Shown in pieces: positions 55,630-64,000 of a stretch of 64,000 nt of DNA. How positions within the stretch are numbered: the stretch's first letter is position 1; the number at the start of each line of letters is the position of its first letter. Made by a program: the position numbers and the translations under genes. This DNA is from Sepioteuthis lessoniana. Its lineage: Eukaryota; Mollusca; Cephalopoda; Myopsida; Loliginidae. Under the pieces are notes generated by a model that had not been told where the DNA came from, did not search any database, and was given only the letters and a program-made list of their open reading frames with translations. The stretch covers positions 87,627,275-87,691,274 of the forward strand of contig OY757911.1 of NCBI GenBank assembly GCA_963585895.1, written 5' to 3'.

Positions 55630-56232
55630 TGTTGGTCGCGTGGAGGTTGTTGGTAGGTATACTTATCGAGTTCAAATTAGAAAGTAGCAAAGGGAATTTT
55701 TAAGTGAAACGAAGCGTCAATAAAAGAAACAAAACAACAAAGGTAACAAAAAAGTTTGAGTTCCCACAAAATTGTCTTTTATAAATATATCATAATTAGC
55801 ATTCAATGAGCAACAGGCTATAAAAGATGTAGTATGGTTATGAATTTTTGAATGTAAAGTCTTGATAATATTCTGAAAACTTACTTGACTATCAGTCCTA
55901 AGGTTCTTTGATGGTAAGCCTCTAAGACTGATATCTTTGCTTGCGTGCGCCCCTAACGCTGCCGTTAATACAACTGACCACTTCCCTTGTCCACGGGATA
56001 TTTTTCTAAAACCTCCCTTCGTTATTCTCTTTAACTCTTTTTCCTTTTCCTTCTCTAATTCTCTCTCATAACTTCCTGTCCCTCAAAATGTTTGTTACTC
56101 TAAAGGTCTTTGAATTGGGAGTTGGTATCGACCAATATGATTTGAGCTATTTTTAGAATATGATTCTTTTCTTTGTTTCCCAAATCCGTCCTTGGTGTAT
56201 ATATATATATATATCACCAATGAACCATTACA
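55630..56232 (-). repeat. 3' LTR of the Gypsy-class fossil
   Basis: 603 bp. It carries a short TA run near its 5' end and pairs with 59,152-60,160 over its whole length, apart from the extra segment in the partner. Confidence 0.8.
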
Positions 56233-58483
56233 GAAGTTTCCCTCTAAGAGCTGAATGCACTAATAATAAAAGTCATCGTTATGTCTTTTCCAGGAAACTG
56301 TTCGACCTGAAGATGATTTTGAGGTTTTTATGGAAGAATCCTCTTGTCCAACTCCAGCATCTACTTCGTGCGTTAAACAACTAAGTTTTTATTCTTACCT
56401 ACCCTTTCTTCTACAGGTTTTTCTACTTTTTTTGTTTTTACATTTCTATATATGGTTTTAACCTGACCACAGAGACTCGAGTATCAAGATAATTGTTTGT
56501 CTTAATCAGAAAATATTTAGGTATTCGCTAAAGGACTGTAAAGGAACCTGAACAGGGTTCTTTCAAGTGACCTTCGAACACGATCCACTCTAATCGAAAC
56601 TTTTTCACAAGTTTGAAGCTTTTCTGGAACATAAAATTCGGGGCATTTATTAATTCTTTAGGAGAAAATTCTTAAATCAAATTGTGACATAGCTTTATGT
56701 AGCTCTCTTATGAAAGTTACAGTCTCCTCTCCTGTACTGTCTATTAGTAGCTGTGGTAATAAAATTTGTGTACCTGTAACGGCGTAAAAGGGAGAAAAAT
56801 CAGAGCTGTTGGGCATACTGCAAATCTCGAGAAGTACTATTGAAAAGGCTGAAAGTCAGGACTCTTTTTGTGCTATAATAGCAGTTTTAATAGTCCTGTG
56901 AGCTCTCTCAACCAAGCTATTCCATTGGGGTGATACGCTGTTGTACATAGCCACTAAAAACAATTATTTTTGTGATTTTAGCAAACAACTTACTTTCGAA
57001 TTTTTTCCCTCTGTCTGTTATAACATGCAAAGGAACACCCCCATCATGATCCATGCGTTTATAAAGGCCTCAGCTACATAACATGCAGTGATCTCGCTTA
57101 TGGGTTGTGCTTCTATCCAACACGTTGTGCGATCAATGCATATGAGGACATATCTGTATGGGCTGATGTAAGGGTTATTTGGGCTTTTTGCTGGTGGGAG
57201 TAGTCCTACTATATCTATGTGTACTGTCTGAAATCTTGCTGATGGTATTTCCAATGTTTGAATTGGTGATTTAGTGTGCTAGTAGACTTTTCCTTTTTGG
57301 CATAAGGTGCATGATGTGCAAAATTCTTTAATGGATTTATCCATGTTTGGTCTGAAATATCTCGCTTTAATCATTTTAATGGATCATTTAATGCCAGTAT
57401 ATGATATGAAATGGATGCTATTAAAAATGGATTCGTGCAACTTAGATGGAATAAAAGGTCTGGGGTAAGATGTAGATACACCAGACAATATAAACTGGTA
57501 ATCCCCAGGTAGGGGCAAATCTTTTTAAGTCCAGAAAATATTGAATTTCAGTGCCGGGTGTCTGTGCTTCAGCAAGTGCGAGTAAATCGCAAACATCTAT
57601 TTGTACAACAAGAGTTGGTCGGGATAGACAATCAGCAACTATATTCTGACTACCCTTTATATGTTCAATATCTGAAATGAATTCTGTCAGGATAGTTAAT
57701 CGTCACTGTTGTCCGTCTGATCTAGCGGGGTTTCTACTGTGAAATGCACCACATAAATGGCTTATAGTCTGTTAAAAGCAACACTTGGCAACCTTCTATA
57801 AAGTAACGGAAGTGTAGCACTGACAAATAAGCAGCTAAAGGGTAGAATACCCGGTTTATGTTTTGTGTTAATTTTTTAGAGAAAAACCCAACCGGTATTC
57901 GATTTTCCTCCACAATTTGCTGTAGTACTGCACCTCCAGTATAATTACTACTGTCAGTGACTAATTGATAATTAGTACAGTTAGGTCAAGGGTGAGCTAA
58001 TGCAGATGCATCATTCCTTAATCAAAGAATTGAAGGCTTGTCTTTCAGATTTAATTAATATAAACGAGCCTTTAGGAGATAGTCTCATCCTCTAAGATAG
58101 GGCAAAATTATTTCTGAATATTTTGGTATTAATTCTCTATAAAATCCTACCATCCCAAGGAATCTGCGTAACCCTTTCGAGTCATTTAGGGAAGTCACGT
58201 TAAAAACAGATATTGAGGCTGAAATTTTTAAATTGTGTTCATGCAAAATGTTAAAAATTTCAATGTCTTTTAGATGAGAAATCTCATCACTAAAAATTAA
58301 AATATCATCGATATACACAAAAACACAATTAATGTCTCTAAATATTTTGTCTACATAACATTGGAATGTGGCTGATACATTTTTCAACCCAAACGGCAAG
58401 TAATTTAATTCTTAAAGTCCAAATGGGGTTGTTATAGCAGTTTTTGCAATATCATCAGGGTACATCTTAATATGGTAAGTAAA

Positions 58484-58530
58484 AGTAAAGTTGGCGACTT
58501 TAATCGAGGGTGACCCGAAATCGATTTTAG
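58484..58530 (-). mobile_element. SINE family C, 3' end only
   Basis: GTAAGTAAAAGTAAAG and TCGAGGGTGACCCGAA match the 3' end of the SINE at 8,505-8,774. It lies within the Gypsy-class fossil between RT and gag-like parts. Confidence 0.65.
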
Positions 58531-59082
58531 AGAAACGATGTTTGTTCGATGTTTTTTTGCGGAAAACGAGTTTATATTAGTTATAGAGTATAGGTTACTT
58601 TTAGTTACCCTATCGAATGAACGATAGTTTCCACGACAACGACATTCTCCATTTTATTTCGCTACCATATGCAGTAGACTTGACCATTCGCTTTGGGAAA
58701 GAGAGATCACTCCGTCTTTTGTAGTGTCTGTAATGCCTGAAAGAACTTGTGTCTCACAATATCCTCACTAATTCCAGTCCATTTAGCTACCGATTGCATT
58801 TCCTGTAGATATGCAGACGGTCGACATTAGTTTTTCAAGGAGCTCTGGTTTCGTTCTTTTGTGTGATTCTATAAGGGTTCGTTTTATTTCATCATAGTCC
58901 AATGACTCCAGTGTAGCATTCGGTAGTTTAGCTACCTCCTCGACTGGTAGAGACGATACTACGGAGTAAAATTTGGTATTGAGCTTCTTATAGTAAACCA
59001 CCCATTAACCGCAGTTTCCATGAATTCCGGTGCTTTCAAGTTGACCTGTTGAGTCTGTTCCTCTATTGTCCGCTCCATTTTA

Positions 59083-59083
59083 C

Positions 59084-59113
<30 letters not shown>
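59083..59113. repeat. (GT)n microsatellite
   Basis: About 15 GT units between the gag-like region and the 5' LTR. Confidence 0.95.
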
Positions 59114-59116
<3 letters not shown>

Positions 59117-59151
59117 GGGGTTATGATCAGTTCATTCGTTCGGGTCACCAC

Positions 59152-59283
59152 TGTTGTTGGGTCGCGTGGAGGTTGTTGATGGGTATGCTTCTCGAGTTCG
59201 TATTAGAAAGTAAGGAAGGAAAATTTCAAGTGAAACGAAGCGTCAATAAAAGTAACAAAGAAGTTTAAGTTGCAACAAAATTG

Positions 59284-59323
<40 letters not shown>

Positions 59324-60160
59324 CTATTAGCATTTATTATAGGTTACAAAAGATGTGGGATGGTTATGAATTTTTTAATGTAAAGTCTTGATAGTATTCT
59401 GAAAACTTACTTGTCTATCAGTCCTAAGGTTCTTCGATGATAAGCCTCTTAAAATGATACCTTTGCTTGCGTGTGTCCCTAACACTATCGTCTCAGCGAC
59501 TGGTATTTTTCGAGTGCCCCACGTGCGCGCGAGTTTGGTACGAGACCTTTTTATTGAGAGTACCGGGCGCAGGACCGTAACCACACGCTCGGTAGTGCCA
59601 AAAATGTCTTGAGCCCCGACGACATTCCTCTAAAAAAGGGTGCCTCAGGCGCGAGGCAATAAACGTAGCCCTTCCAGAGAGGGTTAGAGCCTGAAGGACG
59701 GCCCCTGAGGCTCAAGGAACGCCGATCTTAGCACGCATGGGATGAATGTCGGCTTCCCGGAATCAATGTTAGACGGCCTCGACCGACCACCACCGGAACC
59801 AAGACACACCCGACCTGGTCCACGTACCAGTGAACACGGCCGGCCAAAGTGTGTCCCAGTCTAGTGGACCAGGACTGCAAGTTATAAAGAGATGCATCGC
59901 GGGATATTTTTCTAAAACCTCCCTTCTCTATTCTCTTTAACTATTTTCCTTTTTCCTTCTCTAATTCTCATTACTTCCTGTCCCTCAAAATATTCGTTGC
60001 TCTAAAGGTTTTTGAATTGGGAGTTGACGTCAGTCTGGTTTGGGCTATTTTTAGAATATGAGGTTTTTGTTATTTTTTGTTTTGTTTGGTTGGTTTTTTT
60101 TAGGGTTTATTGTTTCTCAAATCTGCCCTTGGTAGAATATACTACCAATGAACCATTACA
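59152..60160 (-). repeat. 5' LTR of the Gypsy-class fossil, enlarged by a GC-rich segment
   Basis: It matches the other LTR at both ends. The middle, about 59,520-59,898, has no counterpart there. The LTR also has its own TA run near 59,288-59,321. Confidence 0.75.
59520..59898. other. GC-rich segment inside the 5' LTR
   Basis: A segment of about 380 bp that is much richer in G+C than anything nearby. It includes GCCTCAGGCGCGAGGC (self-complementary), GGTGCCTCAGG and CCCCTGAGGCTC, and ends in AGTTATAAAGAGATGC. It is absent from the partner LTR, so it is either an insertion or a part deleted there. Its identity is unknown. Confidence 0.6.
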
Positions 60161-60465
60161 GTTTAACTGGCTAACCAATCAAATGTGAAACCCGGGGAAT
60201 TTTCTTCCACTCTCCGATGTTTACAATATGAGGCCATTGGTCCAGTACTATTATTGATTGGCCAATGAGAGCTGTACAATCGGGGATTTGGACCCTCATA
60301 AAAAAGACACCAAGAAAGGAAGAGCAAATTGTAGGTTAGTTCCATCGTTAGAAGACAAAAGCCCTGGCTGCCGGCTTCGTCACTTAAAGCCCTGAATTTT
60401 ATCATTCAACGAGAATTTCCTTCGAAACTACCAAAATAGATGACTGACTTGACGCTAATTAGCCA
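60161..60465. other. Intergenic DNA with CCAAT motifs
   Basis: No gene. ATTGATTGGCCAATGAGAGC at about 60,252-60,271 holds a CCAAT box on each strand, and CATAAAAAAGAC follows. It could be an old promoter or LTR scrap. Confidence 0.4.
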
Positions 60466-60923
60466 TATACATTCATCATAATCATGTCGTGCTGGTATCA
60501 TAGATATCCCTGACCCTCTCTCGCCACTCCTCCCTATCGTTCATCGCCCTAGGTAGGTCTTCAGGACAACATCCCGTATCCTCACATAGCTGCTGAATGT
60601 ATGTTCGTGCTGGTCGTCCTGCTTTTGCACGGCCATGTGTGGGGGTCCATAAGAGTACATCTCTTATGAGTTCGTCCCTGCTTCTCCAGCAGTGTCCTGC
60701 ATGTCTGATTCGTCTAACTTGAATAGTTTTCGTGATAGAAGGCAGGTGGCCGTACAGTTGGTGTCTTGTGGGGTGTTACCGCCAGGACTTGTTCAAGATT
60801 GCACGCAGCATTCTTGTGTAATTGCCGTCTAGCTTCTTCTCCAGCCGTTTTGTTAGCGTCCATGTAGTGCACCCGTATAGCAGTATCGATGTGACTGCTG
60901 CCTGGAAGAAACTGCGTTTCATT

Positions 60924-61502
60924 TTATCGGTTAGGTCTGATTTCCATATAATCGATAGCTGTCCATGCTTTCGTTAACCTCGTTTCGATGTCCTTTTCGG
61001 TTGATTCGACGCTGCTTCCTAGGTACGTGAATTTGTCAACTAGTTTAAGAGGGGTTCCTTCTAGAGTGGAGATGTCCCCCGTTTGATTATAGCACATATA
61101 TTCCGTTTTGTGTGCATTAACATAGAGGCCTATGCTTGCTGCTGCTCGTTCCAAACTATGCAGTAGTGTTTCGGCTTGGTCGGGTGTATTTGCCAGTATC
61201 GCTATGTCATCGGCGTAGTCGGCGTCGGTAATTGTTGTTGCGGGGTACCTTCTGGTTCTTTTCTTCGTCAGCTCGAAGCCATTCTCTCTGATTTTGTCAA
61301 TCGATGTTCTAAGTACGTAGTCTAGACAAATGATAAAGAGGTACAGAGCCAGCGTGTCCCCTTGTAGTACTCCTACTACAATGTCGAAGTATTCTGTGTC
61401 TCCATCTGGTGATCGTACTTTTACTTTGATGTTTCTATAGAGAATCGTTATTGCTGCTACGGTTTCTTTAGGTAAGCCGTACGCTAGTAGGATTTGTTCC
61501 AC
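60924..61502 (-). pseudogene. RTE-like polyprotein: RT palm and thumb
   Basis: 192 open residues begin just after the DFTKAFDSIHRGK box. They contain DGDTEYFDIVVGVLQGDTLA (box B), DADYADDIAILANTP (catalytic box C), SIGLYVNAHKTEYMCYNQ (box D) and KFTYLGSSVESTEKDIETRL (box E). The catalytic aspartates are intact. The C-terminus YMEIRPNR is out of frame after the 11-base loss, and the normal frame resumes as WKSDLTDKMKRSFFQAAV. Confidence 0.9.
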
Positions 61503-61559
61503 CTTCCCTCTGTGAATGGAATCGAAGGCCTTGGTAAAGTCGACAAATATTAATGTCGC

Positions 61560-62351
61560 TTATAGGTTTTTTGCCCGTACACCTTCAAGGATTCTACGGA
61601 TGGTTAATATTTGTGAGGTCGTGGATCTATTTCTTCGGAAGCCATTTTGGTTTTTCCTAAGTATGTTGTCGATTTTGGGTTCTATGCGGTTTCGTAGTAG
61701 GGCATTGTAGATTTTGGCTGCTATGGATGTAAGTGTTATGCCTCGGTAGTTTTTGGCTAATCCGAGGTCCCCCTTTTTAGGGAAGAGGAGTATGCATCCC
61801 TTCATCCATCTATCTATCGGATTTTGATTGTATACTGCGTTGCAGTGTCGGAGCAGTATGTCGTCGAATTGTCTGGTCTTCCATACTTCTGGGGGAATCT
61901 CGTCCAGCCCTGCAGCTTTCCTATTTTTAATTTTTCTGAGAACCGAATCGAGTTCTTCTTGTGTGAGCGGTCCTAGTTTAATGTCTAATTGTTTACTAAT
62001 TATTCTGGCGATTGGTTCATGTGTTATTTTCGGTGGGTTTCCTAGTAGGTTTTCGAAGTGCTGTTTCCACAGTTTTATTCTTTCTTGTTGGTTTGCTGCT
62101 TTCAGTTTTGCTTCGGCTGTGTTCTTTCTTCTACTCACTTCGTTTATTGTTTGCCAGGCTATCCTAGATTGTCTATCTTCCACCGAGTCTCTAATCTTAT
62201 CTATCTGGTTTTGAATGTATTCTGTCTGTTCCTTTATATATATGCCTGCTAATTGATATTGTGCCGTTTTTAGTTTTAAGGCATTTGTGTTTGTTGGGTT
62301 TTTTCGATAGTTTTTGGAGGCTGTTTTCACTAGTGCACGTTTTTCTCTCAC
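61560..62351 (-). pseudogene. RTE-like polyprotein: linker and RT fingers
   Basis: 263 open residues: SRIAWQTINEVSRRKNTAEA, LWKQHFENLLGNPPKITHEP, RKIKNRKAAGLDEIPPEVWK (RT region 0), CNAVYNQNPIDRWMKGCILL, FPKKGDLGLAKNYRGITLTS and KNQNGFRRNRSTTSQILTIR (RT motif 1 region). The reading frame continues upstream in principle (VPWETLAVREKR), so Met1 is internal. It ends at a nonsense codon after GVRAKNL. Reverse transcriptase copies the element RNA at the nicked target. Confidence 0.9.
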
Positions 62352-62670
62352 CGCTAAAGTTTCCCATGGGACTCTATATTTAGTTTTGAGTTTTGTTGGA
62401 ATGCATTTCGCTGCTGCCTCGAGGTGTGCATTGACGAAATTTTCATATTCGTCGTTTGGTGTACTTTTTCCGTCTTTTCTTGTAGTGTTTCGAATCTGTT
62501 TCTTAATTCTAATACGTATTTATCTCTTATCTCTCTGTTGTTCAAAAGGGCCCAGTCATAGTGTTTGGTGGTCGTTGTTCGTTTGGCGTTTTTTCGTAGG
62601 CTTAGCCGTATTTTCGCCGTGACTATTCGGTGATCGGTGGACACACCCTCGAAAGAGGAGTATGCCTCGC

Positions 62671-63540
62671 AAAAAAAAACACACACACAAAAAAACATAC
62701 ATTATCGGTAGTCAATTTGTTACCTTCAGCTAAAGAATTCCCCATTTCGGGAGATTCCAACCTTGAAATAGAAATACTTTGTTATGTATTTATAATTTTA
62801 ATCATTGTATTAAAAATAAAGGTTTTGTTTTATTTATACGTGCTAACAAGCGTTTCTAGGTTACCGAAGTAATTAAAAGCACGGGTGAATTTGATCTACA
62901 AACTCAGCCAGACCTGAGAGGAGTCCGAGCCAGCTCTTCCACCACTCTTCCTCGAATTTCCTACGTGAACACAGAAAGTCCGGGTGAACAAGTTAATCGG
63001 AGACAGACCAACCTATAAGTAGCCCGCAGCGCAACACGCACTTATAGGACCACACGTAGGGGTTGGAAGTTTCTACTAACAGGCTAGAACAGGGGACGTA
63101 ACCCAAAAAGGATTAAACAAACGTTCGCTCTCCACTGTAAGTTGGCCTTTTTCTTGTTTCATCTCATAAACTGAGCTGTTTGTCATAGTACTTCCGTGAG
63201 TTTGTCACTCACCTTGTCGTTTATTGTCATTAAAAGTAAAGCGTGTCTACTACCGACATTCCTCTTGTTCTCGTCTTTCGTTCCACCTTGCATTTTCTAT
63301 ATTCTTTATGAAACGCCTTTTACATCTTTTTGCTTAAACCTGGAAAATAAGCCAATACGCTGTTGCGAGAGTAAATTAGCATAACGATCTTGTAGCAGAA
63401 TGTGGCTTAATGTTATAACAAAGGAGTCTTCCGGGTATTGCGATATAAGGTCAATGCTGAAATGAGTTCTAAATTTTAAAAAAATTTTTAAAAAACAAAT
63501 AACAGGAGGTTGAGTTGAATAGATGTCTTTTGACGTCCAA
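62671..63540. other. Intergenic DNA
   Basis: A/C-rich filler at 62,671-62,696, then no recognised gene. 62,930-63,110 is less AT-rich, with a weak TATA-like CCTATAAGTAG near 63,014. Confidence 0.5.
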
Positions 63541-63625
63541 AGTTCCAAAGTGGTCACCCATCTAAGTACCGAGAAAGCTCAATGCTCATATCTTCAGTGA
63601 TCTGGTGGGTACTTGTACTTTTAGT
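63541..63625 (-). pseudogene. 5S rRNA-derived fragment
   Basis: The minus strand reads CAGATCACTGAAG, then TCGGTACTTAGATGGGTGAC and CACTTTGGAA. This matches the middle and 3' part of animal 5S rRNA (GATCACCGAAGTTAAGC..., GGTTAGTACTTGGATGGGTG, ACCGCCTGGGAA), including the C-box region of the internal promoter. The A-box region is altered and the 5' third is unrecognisable. It is a 5S pseudogene or the head of a 5S-derived SINE. Confidence 0.7.
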
Positions 63626-64000
63626 GACTTGAAACACTAAAGTTTTCAATTAAAAATCAAGTTTTAATTCTGTATTTGATCTATCTTTTTCAGAGAAGAA
63701 CACTGTCAAATTCTAAACATACCAAGGATATTTATTGTTTTTTAGATAAACTTAAATTTGGAAAGGACCTAATTATTAAATGGCAGACGCCACAACTAAA
63801 GGTGTTGTCAAGGATCATCCTCAAGGGAGTTAACTAAAAAATAAGATTTAAAGTTATTGCCCTTCTACTATCTATTTCATTCTTGTCTGATTGCAGTCAC
63901 GTTCTTATTACCATTACCTTCATCTTAAGTATATTTAACACAACGTTCCAGCCAATATATTCAAATTATGTTGTCAAAATGTGTTAAAAGGAATTCCTAA
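63626..64000. other. AT-rich DNA at window end
   Basis: Nothing recognisable. Confidence 0.6.

Larger units (their letters stand above)
55630..60160 (-). mobile_element. Gypsy-class LTR retrotransposon with both LTRs, broken fossil
   Basis: LTRs at 55,630-56,232 and 59,152-60,160 share TGTAATGGTTCATTGGT at their 5' end (minus strand) and CAACA at their 3' end. Next to the 5' LTR is a primer-binding-site-like TGGTGACCCGAACGA. Internal parts in order: gag-like (SSLPVEEVAKLP, about 58,945), RT (MPFGLKN, then VYIDDIL, about 58,300) and integrase core (VHIDIVGLLPP, about 57,215). The internal region is under 3 kb, so it is shortened as well as broken in many places. LTR identity looks about 85-90 percent by eye, so it is fairly old. 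Confidence 0.85.
60474..62670 (-). mobile_element. RTE-like LINE, best preserved copy (end of APE to 3' tail)
   Basis: On the minus strand: AYSSFEGVSTDHRIVTAKIR (end of APE), linker, RT, thumb, arginine-rich C-terminus (CEDTGCCPEDLPRAMNDREE) and tail ATGATTATGATG. It is 5'-truncated in the APE. Three lesions are visible: a small frameshift in the linker (near 62,460), a nonsense codon just before the DFTKAFDS box (near 61,558) and an 11-base loss in the thumb next to a repeated ATCGATT (near 60,960). ATACATT occurs at both ends (60,467-60,473 and 62,697-62,703) and may be its target duplication. Confidence 0.9.

Noticed and set aside
55545-60245. Weak similarity between DNA outside the two LTRs of the 55.6-60.2 kb element
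   Set aside because: Only short interrupted matches by eye, not enough to claim a larger duplicated unit.
33600-62670. Shared 5' truncation point of two RTE copies at the AYSSFEG position
   Set aside because: The 33.6 kb copy continues further upstream into WTYTY-like sequence, so the truncation points differ.

Overview
This is a window of animal nuclear DNA, AT-rich, and I find no convincing host protein-coding gene in it. Almost everything recognisable is repeats: broken LINEs of at least three clades, tRNA-derived SINEs of several families, mariner and Penelope-like relics, solo LTRs, two Gypsy-class fossils, a palindromic foldback element, a 5S rRNA-derived scrap and many microsatellites. 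There is no operon structure or prokaryotic gene density. The element mix fits an invertebrate, probably a lophotrochozoan such as a mollusc. Species is inference only, and several very common octopus repeats that I know are absent.

Layout. 0-6 kb: a 5'-truncated RTE-like LINE end, an LTR-like repeat, a SINE inserted in a Penelope-like relic, a mariner end and a second SINE. 6.3-9.8 kb: one decayed but almost full-length LINE with a restriction-like endonuclease (R4/Dong-like), carrying a nested SINE with target-site duplications. 9.8-12.1 kb: low-repeat DNA with promoter-like signals (a TATA box, a TCTCGCGAGA palindrome and a strong splice donor). 12.4-13.3 kb: SINEs, including a head-to-tail dimer inside one 15-bp target-site duplication. 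13.6-20.5 kb: RTE pieces, SINEs, a decayed proline-rich reading frame and a degenerate tandem array. 20.5-29.1 kb: two SINE copies, then about 8 kb of R4-like LINE pieces, all on the minus strand, interrupted by SINEs and a mariner relic. 29-32.6 kb: SINEs, GAAA repeats and an LTR-like block. 33.1-38.7 kb: two copies of another LINE with a restriction-like nuclease, one split by an RTE fragment. 39.7-41.6 kb: short repeats, a SINE and a promoter-like block with 66-bp tandem units. 42.3-47.6 kb: two abutting RTE copies, one holding a solo LTR with a 4-bp duplication. 48.56-48.81 kb: a 244-bp foldback element with a 9-bp duplication. 49.0-51.4 kb: a Gypsy-class fossil. 51.7-54.7 kb: two solo LTRs around a recent 309-bp tandem duplication. 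55.6-60.2 kb: a Gypsy fossil with both LTRs. 60.5-62.7 kb: the best preserved RTE copy. 63.5 kb: a 5S-derived fragment.

The genes do not form a pathway. They are layers of insertions whose order can be read from the nesting. The most informative points are the SINE dimer, SINE families that share a core but have different tails, the foldback element, the same-orientation LINE cluster and the solo LTR inside a LINE. I did not find a convincing undescribed biological system. Coordinates of diverged repeats were set by eye and may be off by tens of bases.
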